Source: Pyrenula massariospora
Lineage: Eukaryota; Ascomycota; Eurotiomycetes; Pyrenulales; Pyrenulaceae
Assembly: GCA_021030905.1 (NCBI GenBank)
Contig: JAGFMI010000016.1
Location: 248,001 to 312,000, forward strand
Direction: 5' to 3'
DNA: 64,000 nucleotides
The translations under genes were made by a program, and so were the position numbers. Shown here in pieces: positions 34,359-45,770 of the stretch. The notes under the pieces were generated by a model. That model was not told the DNA's origin. It did no database searches and saw only the letters and a program-made list of their open reading frames with translations. Positions within the stretch are counted from its first letter, which is position 1. Each line of letters starts with the position of its first letter.

Positions 34359-37300
34359 CTAGTGCTTTCTGTTGGCACAACCAAGATGTACGACTGAGTT
34401 GCTGTCGAGAGTTAGTAGACAGCCAGGGTCTCACAAGAGTCATGAAAGAACTCACTCTGGGAAAACGCTGATGACACTCCCACCTAACCTCTTATAACAA
34501 ACCCCACAAACCTTCTCCTCATCAACCCTAACCCTGCGATTCCTGCCTCCAGGCTGGACTCCCCCTTTACCACCCAGCAAGAGCCTCCGCTGCGTCCTCA
34601 CGGCCTCCACCTTCCTCAACCCTGCTTCAACCCGTCCATTTGCGACAATTTCATTCGCGCCCCTAATCCGTCCCCGAAAATAGAATTCCAGCTCCCTCAC
34701 CAAGACACTCTCTGGGATCAAGTCCAGAGTTTCACCAGCGGGTAACCGTGCACCATGTCTGGCGAGGAGCTCGATAGCAGGCGCCCATAGCGGTTTCTGG
34801 CCCTTGGGAGGTTTGACATACAGCGATAGAAGCGTGTGGTATATCGAGGACCGCGTGTCCTCCACATCTGTCATCGTCGAAATGGTGGATAATTTTCTTG
34901 GTCTCGTCCTTTGGAGGGCGGCTGCTCTCGCCACAGCCTCTTGGCTTTCAGCTAGATAGACCTTGTTGCAATATTCCTCAGCCTGAGCAGGGTTATTTAG
35001 ATTGAAAATATAAATTTCAAGTGCTTGTTTGTGCTGGCCCATCTTGCTGAAGACGACGGCTCGTGCTTCGTAGAACTGGGGAGAGTCTCGCGGGAGCTGG
35101 CCGAGGACTTTGGCGGGAGAGTAATGAGAACTTGTCTTTAAGAGATCAATAAGCTTTCTCTGCGTTTCGTGAGACTTGTCCTTGTCGACGTCTTTGTCAG
35201 ATAGGCGATCCAGGTACAAAGTAAGAAGCTGTTGGTGTAGATCATTGCTTTGATCGTCCCATTCGTCGATGACGTGCTCTAGGTATCGGATAGCTAGACT
35301 CTTGTCAATTCCAATGAGGAAGTCTATGATTTTCTGTCGGGGAAGGGTCTCAGCGTTCTCTGTGTCAGCAAGGAAGATCTCCATCCCTAACTCGGGCTGA
35401 GCCCGTATTGGCCACTCTGCAAACTCCAAAATAAGATCAATCTGCTCAGGGGGTAAGTTCTGCAAATAAGTGACGGTTCGTGCCGGTCCGTGAAGTTGAG
35501 GCGCACTCTCTTCTTCCTTCTCAGCCTGACCAAACTTACGAAGACTCTCTAGAGCTTGTCGATGTAATCTCTTCCCAAAAAGAAAGTCAATGAGATCGTT
35601 ATACCGACCGGTCTCCTCAAGCTTAGCCATGACCACCTCAGGGTCGCAGAAATTTGCAATTCGGAAGAGGGATCCTGCTAGAGATGGTGTGGCGTACATG
35701 TGCGCTCGGAAGAGGGTTGTATCTACCAATGTTGCTGTCTGGATCAGGAGCTGGCCCTTATCAGCCTTTGCTCCAGGAGATATTCCGAGGAGATTGTTGA
35801 TGATCTGCTCATTCTCATCATCGACGCTGTGGTGATCAAGAGTCAATCGGTCTTTCAAGGTGTTGTCTGGATTGAAGAAGACCTTTAATCGTCGTCTTAC
35901 ATCTGCAAGAAAAGCTTGCAGTTCCCTGACCGCAGCCTTGAGCTCTTTATCAGATGTGCCTGTGCTGATAGTAGCAGACCTCGTTGTGCGAACGCTTTGG
36001 GCGTCGCTTCTATCGTCAGCCTGCGCTTTCAAAACAGCGACCGATGGGTGAACTTCATCCTGCTTGACCTTCTCACTAGCAGCTTCTGACGCTCCTCTCT
36101 TGTGCCCTTTTCGCGGCGACAGATCTTCTTTCGAGTCACGAGTCGTCTCGTCATGGCTTTTCTCTGTGTCAAGGTCGCCAGATATGATTGGGGGATACAA
36201 CTTAATGACTCTTTCCGGAGGCGCAGCAACTTCGGTGAATAGATCTAGCGAGTCTCTGAATCTCTTCGCGTCAAAAAGTTGCTGTGCTTTCTGCATCCTG
36301 ATTTCCCTCAGCCGACCCTCCTTGTCCTGGACCAATGCATCTTCAAGCATTCCCAATAGGCTGATAGCTTCATCGAGATAGTTGCCTTTGACGAGCGCGT
36401 CGATTTGTTCGTCATAACCCAAAGCACCCATCCTCCATATGACTCTGTCGCTCGCCACGAGGAAGCCCTTCCCAGCGTGTGCAAGACTGATGTTCGGCTG
36501 CGCAACTTGCAAGAGGTTCGCGCCTGGGAGACTGATCGATTGCAGTAGATTCAACGTCTCTGGATTCCTCACCTCCAATGTCCCACTGCTAGATTCCTGT
36601 AGCGCCAGTAGGTATGGATATGAATACCCAATCGCCTGCGGAGTAGTCGTCCACCGAATCTGCTTTCTTCCTAGACCCTGCCCCTTCTCCGTATCGACAA
36701 AATGCGTATTCACGTCCTTCGCCAGCAACATCTCTCCCTCGCCCAACCTCGTCGCCAACGGGCTCGGCACCATCCCCCCCATCCCAATGTAACTCATCGT
36801 ACCTCCTAACCTTCCCGTGTCCTGTCCCGCCACACCCCCAATACTCCCCGGCCCAACAATACTCTCAACATCTTGCGTCTGCACATCCACCAGAACATAC
36901 CCCTGACTCAACCCCGCAACAATCTTCGTCCCACTAGCCCAAGTAAGCGTCTTGACACTGCTCACCAGCGCAATCTCCTCCGTCTCCCCGCCCTCAATCT
37001 CCATATCCCGCCACGCCCACAACAGCACCCTCCTCTTCACGGCCACTGCCAGCCGCGACACAATCGACGGCACCCCCGTCGCGCGATCCTTGACAATATT
37101 GCTCGTCACCGCAAACGCCGTCGCCCCCTTCGTCTTCGTCAGCTGCTCCTGCAGCTCAAAGCTGTGTAGGTCGTGCGTCGACACGTACCCATTGCTCAGG
37201 GAGACGAGGATACTCGCTTCCTTGACGATCGCTAGCTGCTCGATCTTGGCGCGGGAGAACTTCTCAAACTCCTGGCGAAGCTCGGCGACTTTCTGCTTTG

Positions 37301-37523
37301 AGGCCGGGGGCGTGTCTGCATTCTCCTCTGTAAATTGTTGTTGTTCTTGTCCATTCTCGGCGCCGTCATCCGTCACAGCGGCCTCGTTGATGCGATACAC
37401 GCGTAGGGATCCGGTGTTGAGCCCGACGAGCAGCCGGTCGCCGTAGGAGAGGATTGACTCGATCTTCGACTTGTCGTGGGGTTTGAGTTCGACGATGGGG
37501 CGGGCGGTGAAGGCGGAGAGCAT
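34359..37523 (-). CDS. VPS39: VPS39/VAM6 HOPS-complex subunit
   Basis: Vps39/Vam6 is a subunit of the HOPS tethering complex at the vacuole and also works in Rab7/Ypt7-dependent fusion and contact sites. The main exon (37523..34456) plus a 43-nt last exon (34401..34359) encodes 1036 aa. The N-terminal CNH beta-propeller begins MLSAFTARPIVELKPHDKSK. A clathrin heavy chain-type alpha-solenoid follows (for example SLAIRYLEHVIDEWDDQSND). The C-terminal zinc motif begins CGVCYKRLGGSVISVFP. If the last intron (GTGAGT donor, ctaac branch site, GACAG acceptor) is not removed, the protein stops at VFPE. Splicing restores the family end, DNSVVHLGCANRKH, including the last cysteine. TTAGGG lies at 37591-37596 upstream. 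Confidence 0.94.
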
Positions 37524-38164
37524 TGGGCAAGGCTCCCCGAAACACAGAAAACGAAAGGGAAGAATGAAGCTGGAGCTCGGTCACAGCTGGTTAGGGCTGA
37601 AAGTCGTGTAGGGCGGACACGGCCCAAGGGTGATGTACGCAAGGGCGTTGTTTCATGTATATATTTTCCGGTTGGTGGAAGGCTGGGCTGACGAAAACAT
37701 TGCCCACCACCCAGAGATCGGGAATTTTATGCAGAAAGCGGGCTCTAACTAGGGCACGGGACGTGGTTACGCAAGGTCTTGCATGCAATATAGTTATCTG
37801 CAGATCCGGGGGCGGGTGGAAGAGCTGGATACTTCCAGCATACTGGGAAAAAGAAACGTTGCGGCTAATTTTCTCCGAGACGTGCAGGGAGGTGCCTTTT
37901 CACAACAGCACCAGCCGGCTGCGGAGCTTGTGCTAAGAGTATGCAAATATGGGCTAGAGCTCTAGCTCTCAAGTGGTACTAATATTGATGTTCAGATATC
38001 CTGAATAATGCCTCGCCAGAAAAATGGCTGGAAAGGCGAATTTAATCTAGCCTTGTGCCGCGTCGAACGAGCGCCGTATGATGTTATCAAAAAATATGGT
38101 GGTCGTTCGAAAAATATATTCATCAATGATCCTGGCCCTGTACAAAAAGAATGCAACTTTTCCC
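37524..38164. other. Intergenic region between VPS39 and the cupredoxin gene
   Basis: This holds the VPS39 leader and the 3' end of the cupredoxin message. No gene is seen. Short plus-strand frames overlap without coding character. Confidence 0.4.
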
Positions 38165-39611
38165 TCAACTATATCTCTCGGCGCCGCCCGACTTCTTCGT
38201 GCTACCGCCTCGTTTAAAGAAGCCCCTAATTCCGGCTCCTTCGGTCGGAGCGTAGAGCTCATGGACTTTGGGTTGTTCTTGGATTGTGTTCTCCCTACGC
38301 TAGAGTCAGGAAAAGGATAGTTTAGGAAAGTATAGCAGAGAGAGCTCACGTTGGAACAGCTGAATAAGCCGGTGCTGTGGGACCCGTCATCTGACTAGGT
38401 GAAGGACTCCGTGGCAGCCCAGGAGATCCTGGTCCTTGCGGCGAGAACACTTCGGACGGAGGATACTGGGGCTGCATATTTGGAGACATAGTCTGGTGTT
38501 GCTGGTATCCAGGTAGGCCTGGAGAATGCCCACCAAATGGACCGCCCATCTCGCTGTCTCCTCTTGTCGAATAGGTCATCCCAGACAAGTGCTGCGGGTG
38601 ACCCGCCATTGGAGGTTGCGAGTTGTAGCTCTGGCGATTGTCGTATGGCCCACGGTGGTAAAACCTATCTCGAACAGATTGCCTTCCACACAAATACAAC
38701 AGGCTTGCTGCGATCAAAGCCACGGCGGCAGCACCAATGGCAATTCCTGCAATCGCACCACCAGATAGTCCAGAGTGGCTACCACCATGTGACGAAGAGC
38801 TCGAGCTAGAACTTGCTGCAGAGGAGCTAGTGGCTGTGGGCGTAGATCCTGCGCTAGTCGAGAAGGGATCCGGTGTGGATTCAGACGGCCATGGCTCGCC
38901 GGGCTCGAGCATGAATGTCGAGTTGCGCGCCAACTGTCTCTGTACTGCCACCGTCTGTGTGCTATTTGGGTTGATTGCCCCGACCATGCCATAATTAATG
39001 CATGAACCTGGTGCTGAGCAGTAATAGAAGATAGGATCCGTGTCGTTTACGGTGATGGAGTATTTAGGGGGCTTGAAGAAAAGGTTAATACGGGTTCATC
39101 AATTCTGACAAATTGGGCTTACATCTGGCAGAATTGTGTCCACAGGTTTGAAGCCAGAGAAGAAGCCGATCTTGTCAACGCCCGTGTCTTCGTACGGGAT
39201 GCAAGGATACCCGTATTCGGCGCGGACGACGCTGTGATTGTCTGGGAAGAATTGGAACTCTACAGAATGATCAGATCCATATGCCCACGACAAATTTCAC
39301 AGATGCCTTACCAATCACATCCCCTTTCTTCGCAAGAATAACATCTGGCACGAATGTGAACCCCCCCTACGATTATGTTAGTGGAGGACCGTCTCAATGA
39401 TGATTTTACGACGTGCCTTTGCGACATCAACGGTGTGGGTAAGTGGGCCATTCGTCGATTTTGACGCGGCCTCTGTTGACGTCGATGCTGAGTCTGATGA
39501 GAATGTCACTGAAGCTTCCTCGCTGCTCTGTGCTGACACCAAGGAGAGGAACAAAAGGGATAGAAGAGTAAGTCCTTGTGCGGACGCGAGGGTTGAGTGT
39601 GTAGCCTTCAT
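38165..39611 (-). CDS. Serine-rich cell-surface cupredoxin with a membrane span
   Basis: This is a fungal extracellular serine-rich protein with a cupredoxin-like fold. Five exons (39611..39417, 39366..39312, 39259..39123, 39071..38350, 38294..38165) give 412 aa. A signal peptide is visible (MKATHSTLASAQGLTLLSLL followed by FLSLVSAQ). The cupredoxin domain runs from HTVDVAK GGFTFVPDVI to IFYYCSAPGSCINYGMVGAI and has the FFPDNHSVV histidine loop and a Cys. A Ser/Thr/His-rich linker precedes one membrane span (AGIAIGAAAVALIAASLLYL). A cytosolic Pro/Gly/Gln-rich tail ends the protein. The first intron (39416..39367) appears to use a GC donor. The last exon was placed at the second of two AGs because it gives PKVHELYAPTEGAG in frame. 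No copper binding has been shown; methionine and histidine ligands are incomplete in many relatives. Confidence 0.85.
39367..39416 (-). other. Candidate GC-AG intron in the cupredoxin gene
   Basis: The exon ends AAG and the intron begins GCACGT, ending at CGTAG. This is the only phase-0 join that links VDVAK to GGFTFVPDV. The nearby GT dinucleotides are in the wrong phase. Confidence 0.7.
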
Positions 39612-42385
39612 TTCAACACACACCCGTGTTAGGCAATTTCCTCTAGATCCCACGATGTCTCGAGTACCTCACGATAGCAACAACGTGGATTGACAATCTA
39701 AGATCGAGAACTAGGAGGGAGGAAAAATCGCCCTTAAGGGTCTATGAGTAAGCCTAGCTGACCTAAACTGAGCAGCATGAGGGGCCCTCACCCAGCATCA
39801 ACTTCCGGCATGAGGACAGCGGCAGTGTCCCACATTAGACGCGAGCCACTGAGTTGTGTTTGGCTATGTGGAGTTTTTGGTAGCACTCGTGCTCTTCTCA
39901 GCTGCAGGGATGGAAATGAGGTGTGGGACGTCGATCCCTGTGGACACTACCGAGTGTCCCGCTCTGAGAACCCTGAGGGAGGAGTATATTTCGGTATGCC
40001 ATACCAGGATGGAGGCCCGGCGTCCTGGTTGCGACCACCTTTAGCGACGTTTCCTCATCAAGGCTGGCTAGGCCACCAGGCTGTTAAGATGCTTACGCCG
40101 TCTGCAACTAGAATGCGCCAGGGCTGTCATCTGGTGAACGGCGGCACACAGGTCGCTGGTGATTCGATAGGTGCGGCCGGGAGGCTCGACCGGCGTCCAC
40201 GTTTAGGAAGCGGGTTGGGTCCGAGCAAAGGTTTTAGCGCGAAGATGCAAACAATAGTAAACGAAACAATTATGGGAAAGGCTCTTGGCCTTTTCTAGGG
40301 TTGCAGCAATGACAATAAGGCGATGCGAACGCGGGAACGGTGGGGGCGAGGAGCCGCAATTGCCCATTGGATCTTATCAGGGTCTTCGTCCGACGTCGTT
40401 GAATATAGCGTCGCAACGCGCAATGTGTAGTCATTTTGAGGTTGGGATAGGTGACGACGTGCTGCTGTCTAACACACCTGACCCAATGAGAAATCGACCA
40501 GCGGTGCCGTTCTGAATTCAATCGTTGCTGTAGCGAAAGCCCTCTGCGGCGCCGAGCCAATCCTGCTGCTTACTCCTTCGAGCACGATACTGTAAGCACC
40601 GGAAGCCTAATTGAAATTTCAACGAGACAATCCAACGCCCGCGGAGGGCCTCAAATTGTTGCAACCGACGGTTAATGCATCGGCGACGGGCGGGAGGACG
40701 GCTCGGGCGTGTGAACCTTGGGTATAAAATTTTGGGGCGGTGCGAAGGAATTCTGTGGACAAGATCTGTTGCATCGGCCAGGCTCTCTTATCGAAGGTGC
40801 TTGCGATGGCATTTCCTCTGTCTTGCCAACTCTTCCAAATCCAGGCTGGCTGTGTGGCCTTGCGAGCCACATGCCGATCTCCGGGCCTGTTGGTGAGGCT
40901 GTATGTAGCTAAACCAGCGACCTGAAGGACCGTGTGCGGCATTTTCACATGGTTCCCATTCTGACAGTTAGCTAGATTTGTGGGCGAGTTAAAACGTTGT
41001 TCCGTCCCTGCTTCGACTGCTGACGCGCAGATGCCAGGCTTCGGGGGGAAATGATCGTCTTACTACTGGTAAGATAAGAGATTACTATTTGGTCAAGACG
41101 CAGCTGTACGAGATCTTTGGCAGCCTATGTGCCGAGGATAAGCCTTCGCGCCAATTCCCGGCGCTGCTGCATCCTTCCCCAGGTCTGTTCTCAAGGCTCG
41201 GAGTGGCTGACTACTGGCAGATCTGCACGGTATCGGAAGAACATGTGGCAATGCCCTGCTCTGCAGAGATCTGGCGCATTGGGAAGCCGATGAAACACAA
41301 TCAATGCGGCGTGTCTTGAATCCCAACATTGCAAGGCGGAGTCTGGAAAGAACAATAGCCGTTGCAGGGAAGATGATCGTCTTGCGGGGGCGGCCTGGCA
41401 TTTGAACGGCGACCAGGGGACCCCCGAAGGAACGGCTTGACCACCTTTGGCGCTTCCTTCACGTCCACCGCGCATCCATCTCTGCGTATTACTTGTTCAG
41501 GTAGGTCCCACGATTCCGATGCTTCCTGGACGGTTCGGGTGCGAGGACCTCAGAGGGAGTTTGCTTTAGACTTTTCCTTGAAACATGGATTTTGGGCGGT
41601 GCATTCGAAGAACTGCAGATTATGTGTTTCATGTGGCTGTGAAGGGGGTATGTATGGCTACCATTTTGCGTGATCATGACATCGACGATGAACTCCCTTT
41701 CAGAACCCCATGACCAAAATAAAACGTGCCTTATCCAAACTGTCCTAATCCAAGAAACAGCTTTATGCAATTTGGGAATCACACTTTGGCAACGAGAGTC
41801 GAGGCCGGCCACGCGGATCCAGGAATAGCAATCCCTTCCCACCCCTGTGCCTACCCTTTCTTGCGCAGCCCGTAGTTTGTTGTTATTATCAGGTCGGCAC
41901 GGAAGAAGTTGGAGGGTAAAGGGAGTTCGTTCTACCCCTCGCAAATGAACAGCATCAGCACTTTTAGCAGTATTCTCTGGCATCTAGACACGAATGGGCC
42001 TCTGCGACTTCCGCCGCCGTGCGTATACGTATTTCTGCTCGAGCCCGAAGAGCCAGAGGCGGCGCCTCTCTCTCCAAGTGCCATCCAGTGCCAAGAGAAG
42101 TCAAGCCGCAATCTAGGGATACTTGTACCCCTGACCCCATCGGATTGATCGTATCGGAAGCTCCTAATGTACGAAATCTCCTGGCTTGCACCGATCCGAT
42201 TAGACTACTATCTTAATTGTCCATGTCTAAACCATGATGATCAAATCTCGACCGGCTTGATCTTTGAACTCCGCCAATATGCGTTGATCGCGCCTTCTAA
42301 CGTTCCCAGACTCGATTCACTGCCGCCGCCTAAGCCAAAGGGGAGAAGCCATCCCATGACCATTCGCGTTCCTTGCATGATGCCG
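39612..42385. other. 2.8-kb gene-poor region
   Basis: Many short frames lie on both strands. The longest is 173 codons (39777-40298, plus), with a composition unlike coding sequence. I see no splice structure, domain or repeat family. It may hold regulatory DNA or old decayed sequence. Confidence 0.4.
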
Positions 42386-43833
42386 TCACCATGATTTTTG
42401 GCTATCGACATGATCGCCATCTGTGCATTCAGCTTCCGACTCCTTTTCATGCTTCGCCGAGCTTCCCTGGGCCCTATACGTACTTACCGCCTTGATCCCC
42501 GACGGAAACCTCTCTTCTTGCGTCCCATATGCCCTCGGGGTAAGCTTCATCAAAGTATGCAGAGGCACCTTCATCCACGGACTCCTATCCTGTGGCACGT
42601 CCATGAAGTATGCATAGATGCACCGGATGATAGCCTGGTGCGTAACAATGAGAATATTCTCGCTCCTCTCCAGTTCCATGATGATCGGCTCCAGACGAAT
42701 CACAACGTCGCGGTACGACTCACCTCCGCGGTAGCGGTAGTTGTATTTGTCTTCGTCTCGGGCCTTAAAGTCTTCGGGGTAGTCTCGCTCGATTTCTTCG
42801 TAGGTCATTCCATCGCAGACGCCAGAGTCGAGTTCGTCCAGTGCCTTCCATTCTAGCTTGCGCCAACCGTATTGCTCCTCGAGATGGCGGGCTGTTTGTT
42901 GGGTTCGTTGAAGAGTAGATGTCCAGATGGTGAGTTTTGTATTCGGTGGAACTCCAGACTGCTTCACCAGCTCCGGTAGCATCCGCGCATATTTTCTCCC
43001 ATTACCCGAAAGATTCGAGTCGCCGCCCAACTTTCCAGCAAGATTATATTCTGATTCGCCATGCTTGAAGTGCTGTTAGCGTATTTTGAAGGAGGCAAGG
43101 GGATCCATGACGCACTCGAGACAGCCAAATGGAGCGCGGCCGGATGTGCAAAATGTTCAGGTAGTAGATGAGCCGGCTGGAGAGGTAATCTTTCACGAGG
43201 TTGATTATAACTTTATGACCAACGTTGATGAGCTTAACATATGCAAGGTCCTTCTCCGATTCATCAATCGTTTCATAAACCTTCTCATAGTTCCGTATCC
43301 GGTTTCGGAAATCTTTAGCTGCCTCCTCTGGGTCTTGACCGACATAGTCGGGCGACGTGGTCTTAACCTCGCGAATGTTGCTCATAATCAGATTCTCGTC
43401 ATCGCATTTTGACTCTACAAAAATGACCTCTATCCCCGCTGCAGTGAGCCGTTCATTCACCCATTTTCGACGCTGCTTAGTAGAATTTGTTGCGTCAAAT
43501 ATCGCGACCGTCCCTTTCTTCTGAGCAAACCATGAGAGGAGATCCGCAACAGCGGCTTCAGCAGCTGCCCGTCGAGCGCGCTCACCCTCCACATTCATGG
43601 GCTCAAAGAATGAAGCATCAGGCTGTGGCGTGTCCATCCGGCGGTACTTCCCAACGTTGAATATCTCGGCCTTGATACTAATCCATCCTAGATATCGTTT
43701 GACTGTCGTTTAAGAACAGTCAGTAGTAACCATTTTGTGTATCAGATTTCGCCTGCATACCTTTACCAGCTATCAGACTTTTGCCCCGTGCCGGTAGTCC
43801 TACCATCACCAAGCAGATTCTTGTGTCATCATT
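42386..43833 (-). CDS. 6-phosphofructo-2-kinase/fructose-2,6-bisphosphatase
   Basis: This bifunctional cytosolic enzyme makes and breaks fructose-2,6-bisphosphate, the regulator of glycolysis and gluconeogenesis. Three exons (43833..43761, 43702..43116, 43063..42386) give 445 aa in one frame, from NDDTRIC onward. The kinase domain begins NDDTRICLVMVGLPARGKSL (Walker A) and includes FDATNSTKQRRKW. The bisphosphatase domain shows the phosphohistidine motif WLSRHGESEYNL, ELDSGVCDGMTYEEI and the second histidine in VTHQAIIRC. Both domains look complete and most like the yeast FBP26 group. The N-terminus needs one more exon. A good candidate, ATG at 44840, lies about 0.9 kb upstream and joins in phase 0. 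Confidence 0.93.
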
Positions 43834-44768
43834 CTATAAATCGTAAGTATTTTTCTCGCTAGGAAGCATACTAAATTCTAAGAGTGAGGTCAAACAAATC
43901 AAAAACACCAGAATCATTGATAAGTCGACATGCATCTTTCAGCCACAGAATATCAAAGCTGTGTGCATCTAGTGGTCTCAGGACGGAACATAGAATGGTA
44001 GAGGTGAGCGCACCGATCAGCTCTGACGGTGGAATGACTGGGACGGGCTCGCTCACGATCGTTTGAGACATGCTCAAATACTGACTCGGACAGTTTGGGT
44101 GATGACCGCACTGCCATCATCCGCCCAAGATATTGTATGCCCGAGCTGTAATCGGGAAAGGTACCTGGGTATACATCAAACCAGAAATTACAGCTCTCCC
44201 ATCAAATGTCTAAATTCGAGAAGCGAAACATCAATGGCGACTTCCATGACTTTCAAGGAATGCTGGAAAGAAGGTATGATGGCATATGTTGGTCGTTCTC
44301 CCGGTAATTCCCCGCACGGCATCTCCTCACAATATCTTGTGTGAGGGATTTATCGAGGCGCTTGATCGCGTCAAGACGAGCTTCACTCATGGCCTCGGCA
44401 TATCCGCCGCAAAATGCCGCAACCTTAGATAGAAACTGGCATTTTCCGGAGAGAAAGGACCGATCACGTGATCAATCCAACGGGCTAGATCGTTGAGTAA
44501 TGAAGCCAGGAGCTTCGCACGACATGAAGGGTCGCATGTTCTTCCTTATTGCGATGGGGGACCTCAAATATTATATGGTGCCTTGCGAAAGGTGTTCAAA
44601 GATCTTGCTCCGCCAGCCACAATCTGGCAGGGTCCGTCAAGTAGCAGATCTTTCATCGATACCGGGATAGAGCCAATTGGGCAGAATGAGGATCGAGACC
44701 AACTCTTAGAGGAATTGTGAAAATCAAATATAGAATCGGGCAGCGGATTAAGACTGAACGTCACTCAC
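43834..44768 (-). other. Long candidate intron with several coding-like segments
   Basis: Between the kinase core and its candidate first exon lie minus-strand segments that read as protein in different frames. Examples are MKDLLLDGPCQIVAGGARSL (near 44660), AKLLASLLNDLARWIDHVIG (near 44517-44440), EAMSEARLDAIKRLDKSLTQ (near 44391-44340) and the 43871-44077 frame with PPSELIGALTSTILCSVLRP. I could not splice them together. They may be a decayed gene, a nested gene or extra exons. No family is recognised. Confidence 0.3.
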
Positions 44769-44840
44769 GCTAGCAGAGAAGATCTTGTTTGAGGACCGTC
44801 GCCGTCCGGAAGACTTTGGCGTTGCTTGTGCGACGCTCAT
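44769..44840 (-). CDS. Candidate first exon of the PFK-2/FBPase-2 gene
   Basis: An ATG in good context (acaaacATGA) opens 24 codons, MSVAQATPKSSGRRRSSNKI then FSAS, ending at a GTGAGT donor in phase 0. It would join directly to NDDTRIC and give a 469-aa enzyme. RRRSS matches the protein kinase A consensus, and relatives of this enzyme are controlled by PKA at their N-terminus; both points are supportive but not proof. The implied 935-nt intron is long for this genome. Confidence 0.4.
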
Positions 44841-45770
44841 GTTTGTGGATGGTAGCTGACTGCCTAAAGAACTGACTCGGTATTAGAAATGGTTGACAGT
44901 GTGCCTTCAAGCACAATGGACTTCGTCCCTGCGGCAGGAAATTGGTCGAACGATGGTGGGCTTCAAATGCGTCTAAAGAGGAATGGAAATTGGAAAGATA
45001 TGTAGGCTGCCGGGCCCAGTATCCCAGCCAACTCGAGTTTTCTCAGCCAATAGTGAATGCGAGCGATAATGGTGCCGTTGTAGATCAATGTTGTACTATA
45101 TTCTCAACCTTCCAAGTCGTTGAGTTTAAGGAAGCTCCAGAGATAGAGCTCGGCCGGGAGAAGTCGGAACAGAGGGTCTTGGCAGGGAGTTGGGAGAGAA
45201 AGTCCAACTTCGTGCAATCGTCTATACCACCACGACCGTCCACATCCCTAACGCGATATCAAAAAGAACAGACGAGCTCGATATCGTCACTCAGAATGTG
45301 ATGGAAATATTTCAGCCCCATATATTTTCTGCTCTGCTAGTACTGGGACAAAATCCTCTTCTGAAGCATCAACACATTCAGATACAGAGTTCTCTTAGTT
45401 CCCGGCGCGATCATCGGCGTACTGAAGACATCAAGGCACGGCAGCGCCTCAAATGGTACGATCCTTCCGTCTTTGGAAGTATCGCCTATGTATCGATATG
45501 ATGAGGTCTTCATTACACCAGGTGAAAAGAAAGCAATAGAATTTGCAACCTTTCATGTTCAGATCAATCCGCGCTAGCTCCGCTGTTTGTACTACTGAAC
45601 GTCGCCTGTATACCATAGTATGTTACTATTTCACGCCACACATCACGCTCAGGTGGCAAAGTATATTTTTATTATCCCCTTCTAACATTCCCACGACTCT
45701 CCAAGATCTGCCTGATCTTTTTCCAGCGACGTACCCAACGCTTATCTTTGCTAGCCTCCGCGTTCTGTGC
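44841..45770. other. Region with unassigned plus-strand frames
   Basis: Plus-strand frames at 44942-45301 and 45190-45501 read partly protein-like (for example IFQPHIFSALLVLGQNPLLK). They overlap in different frames without a clean splice. They could be a small decayed gene or chance. Otherwise this holds the leader of the enzyme gene and the 3' end of the next gene. Confidence 0.25.

Noticed and set aside
39777-40298. 173-codon plus-strand frame as a gene
   Set aside because: Composition is arginine- and glycine-rich like chance frames, there is no domain or splice context, and other frames on both strands are equally open.
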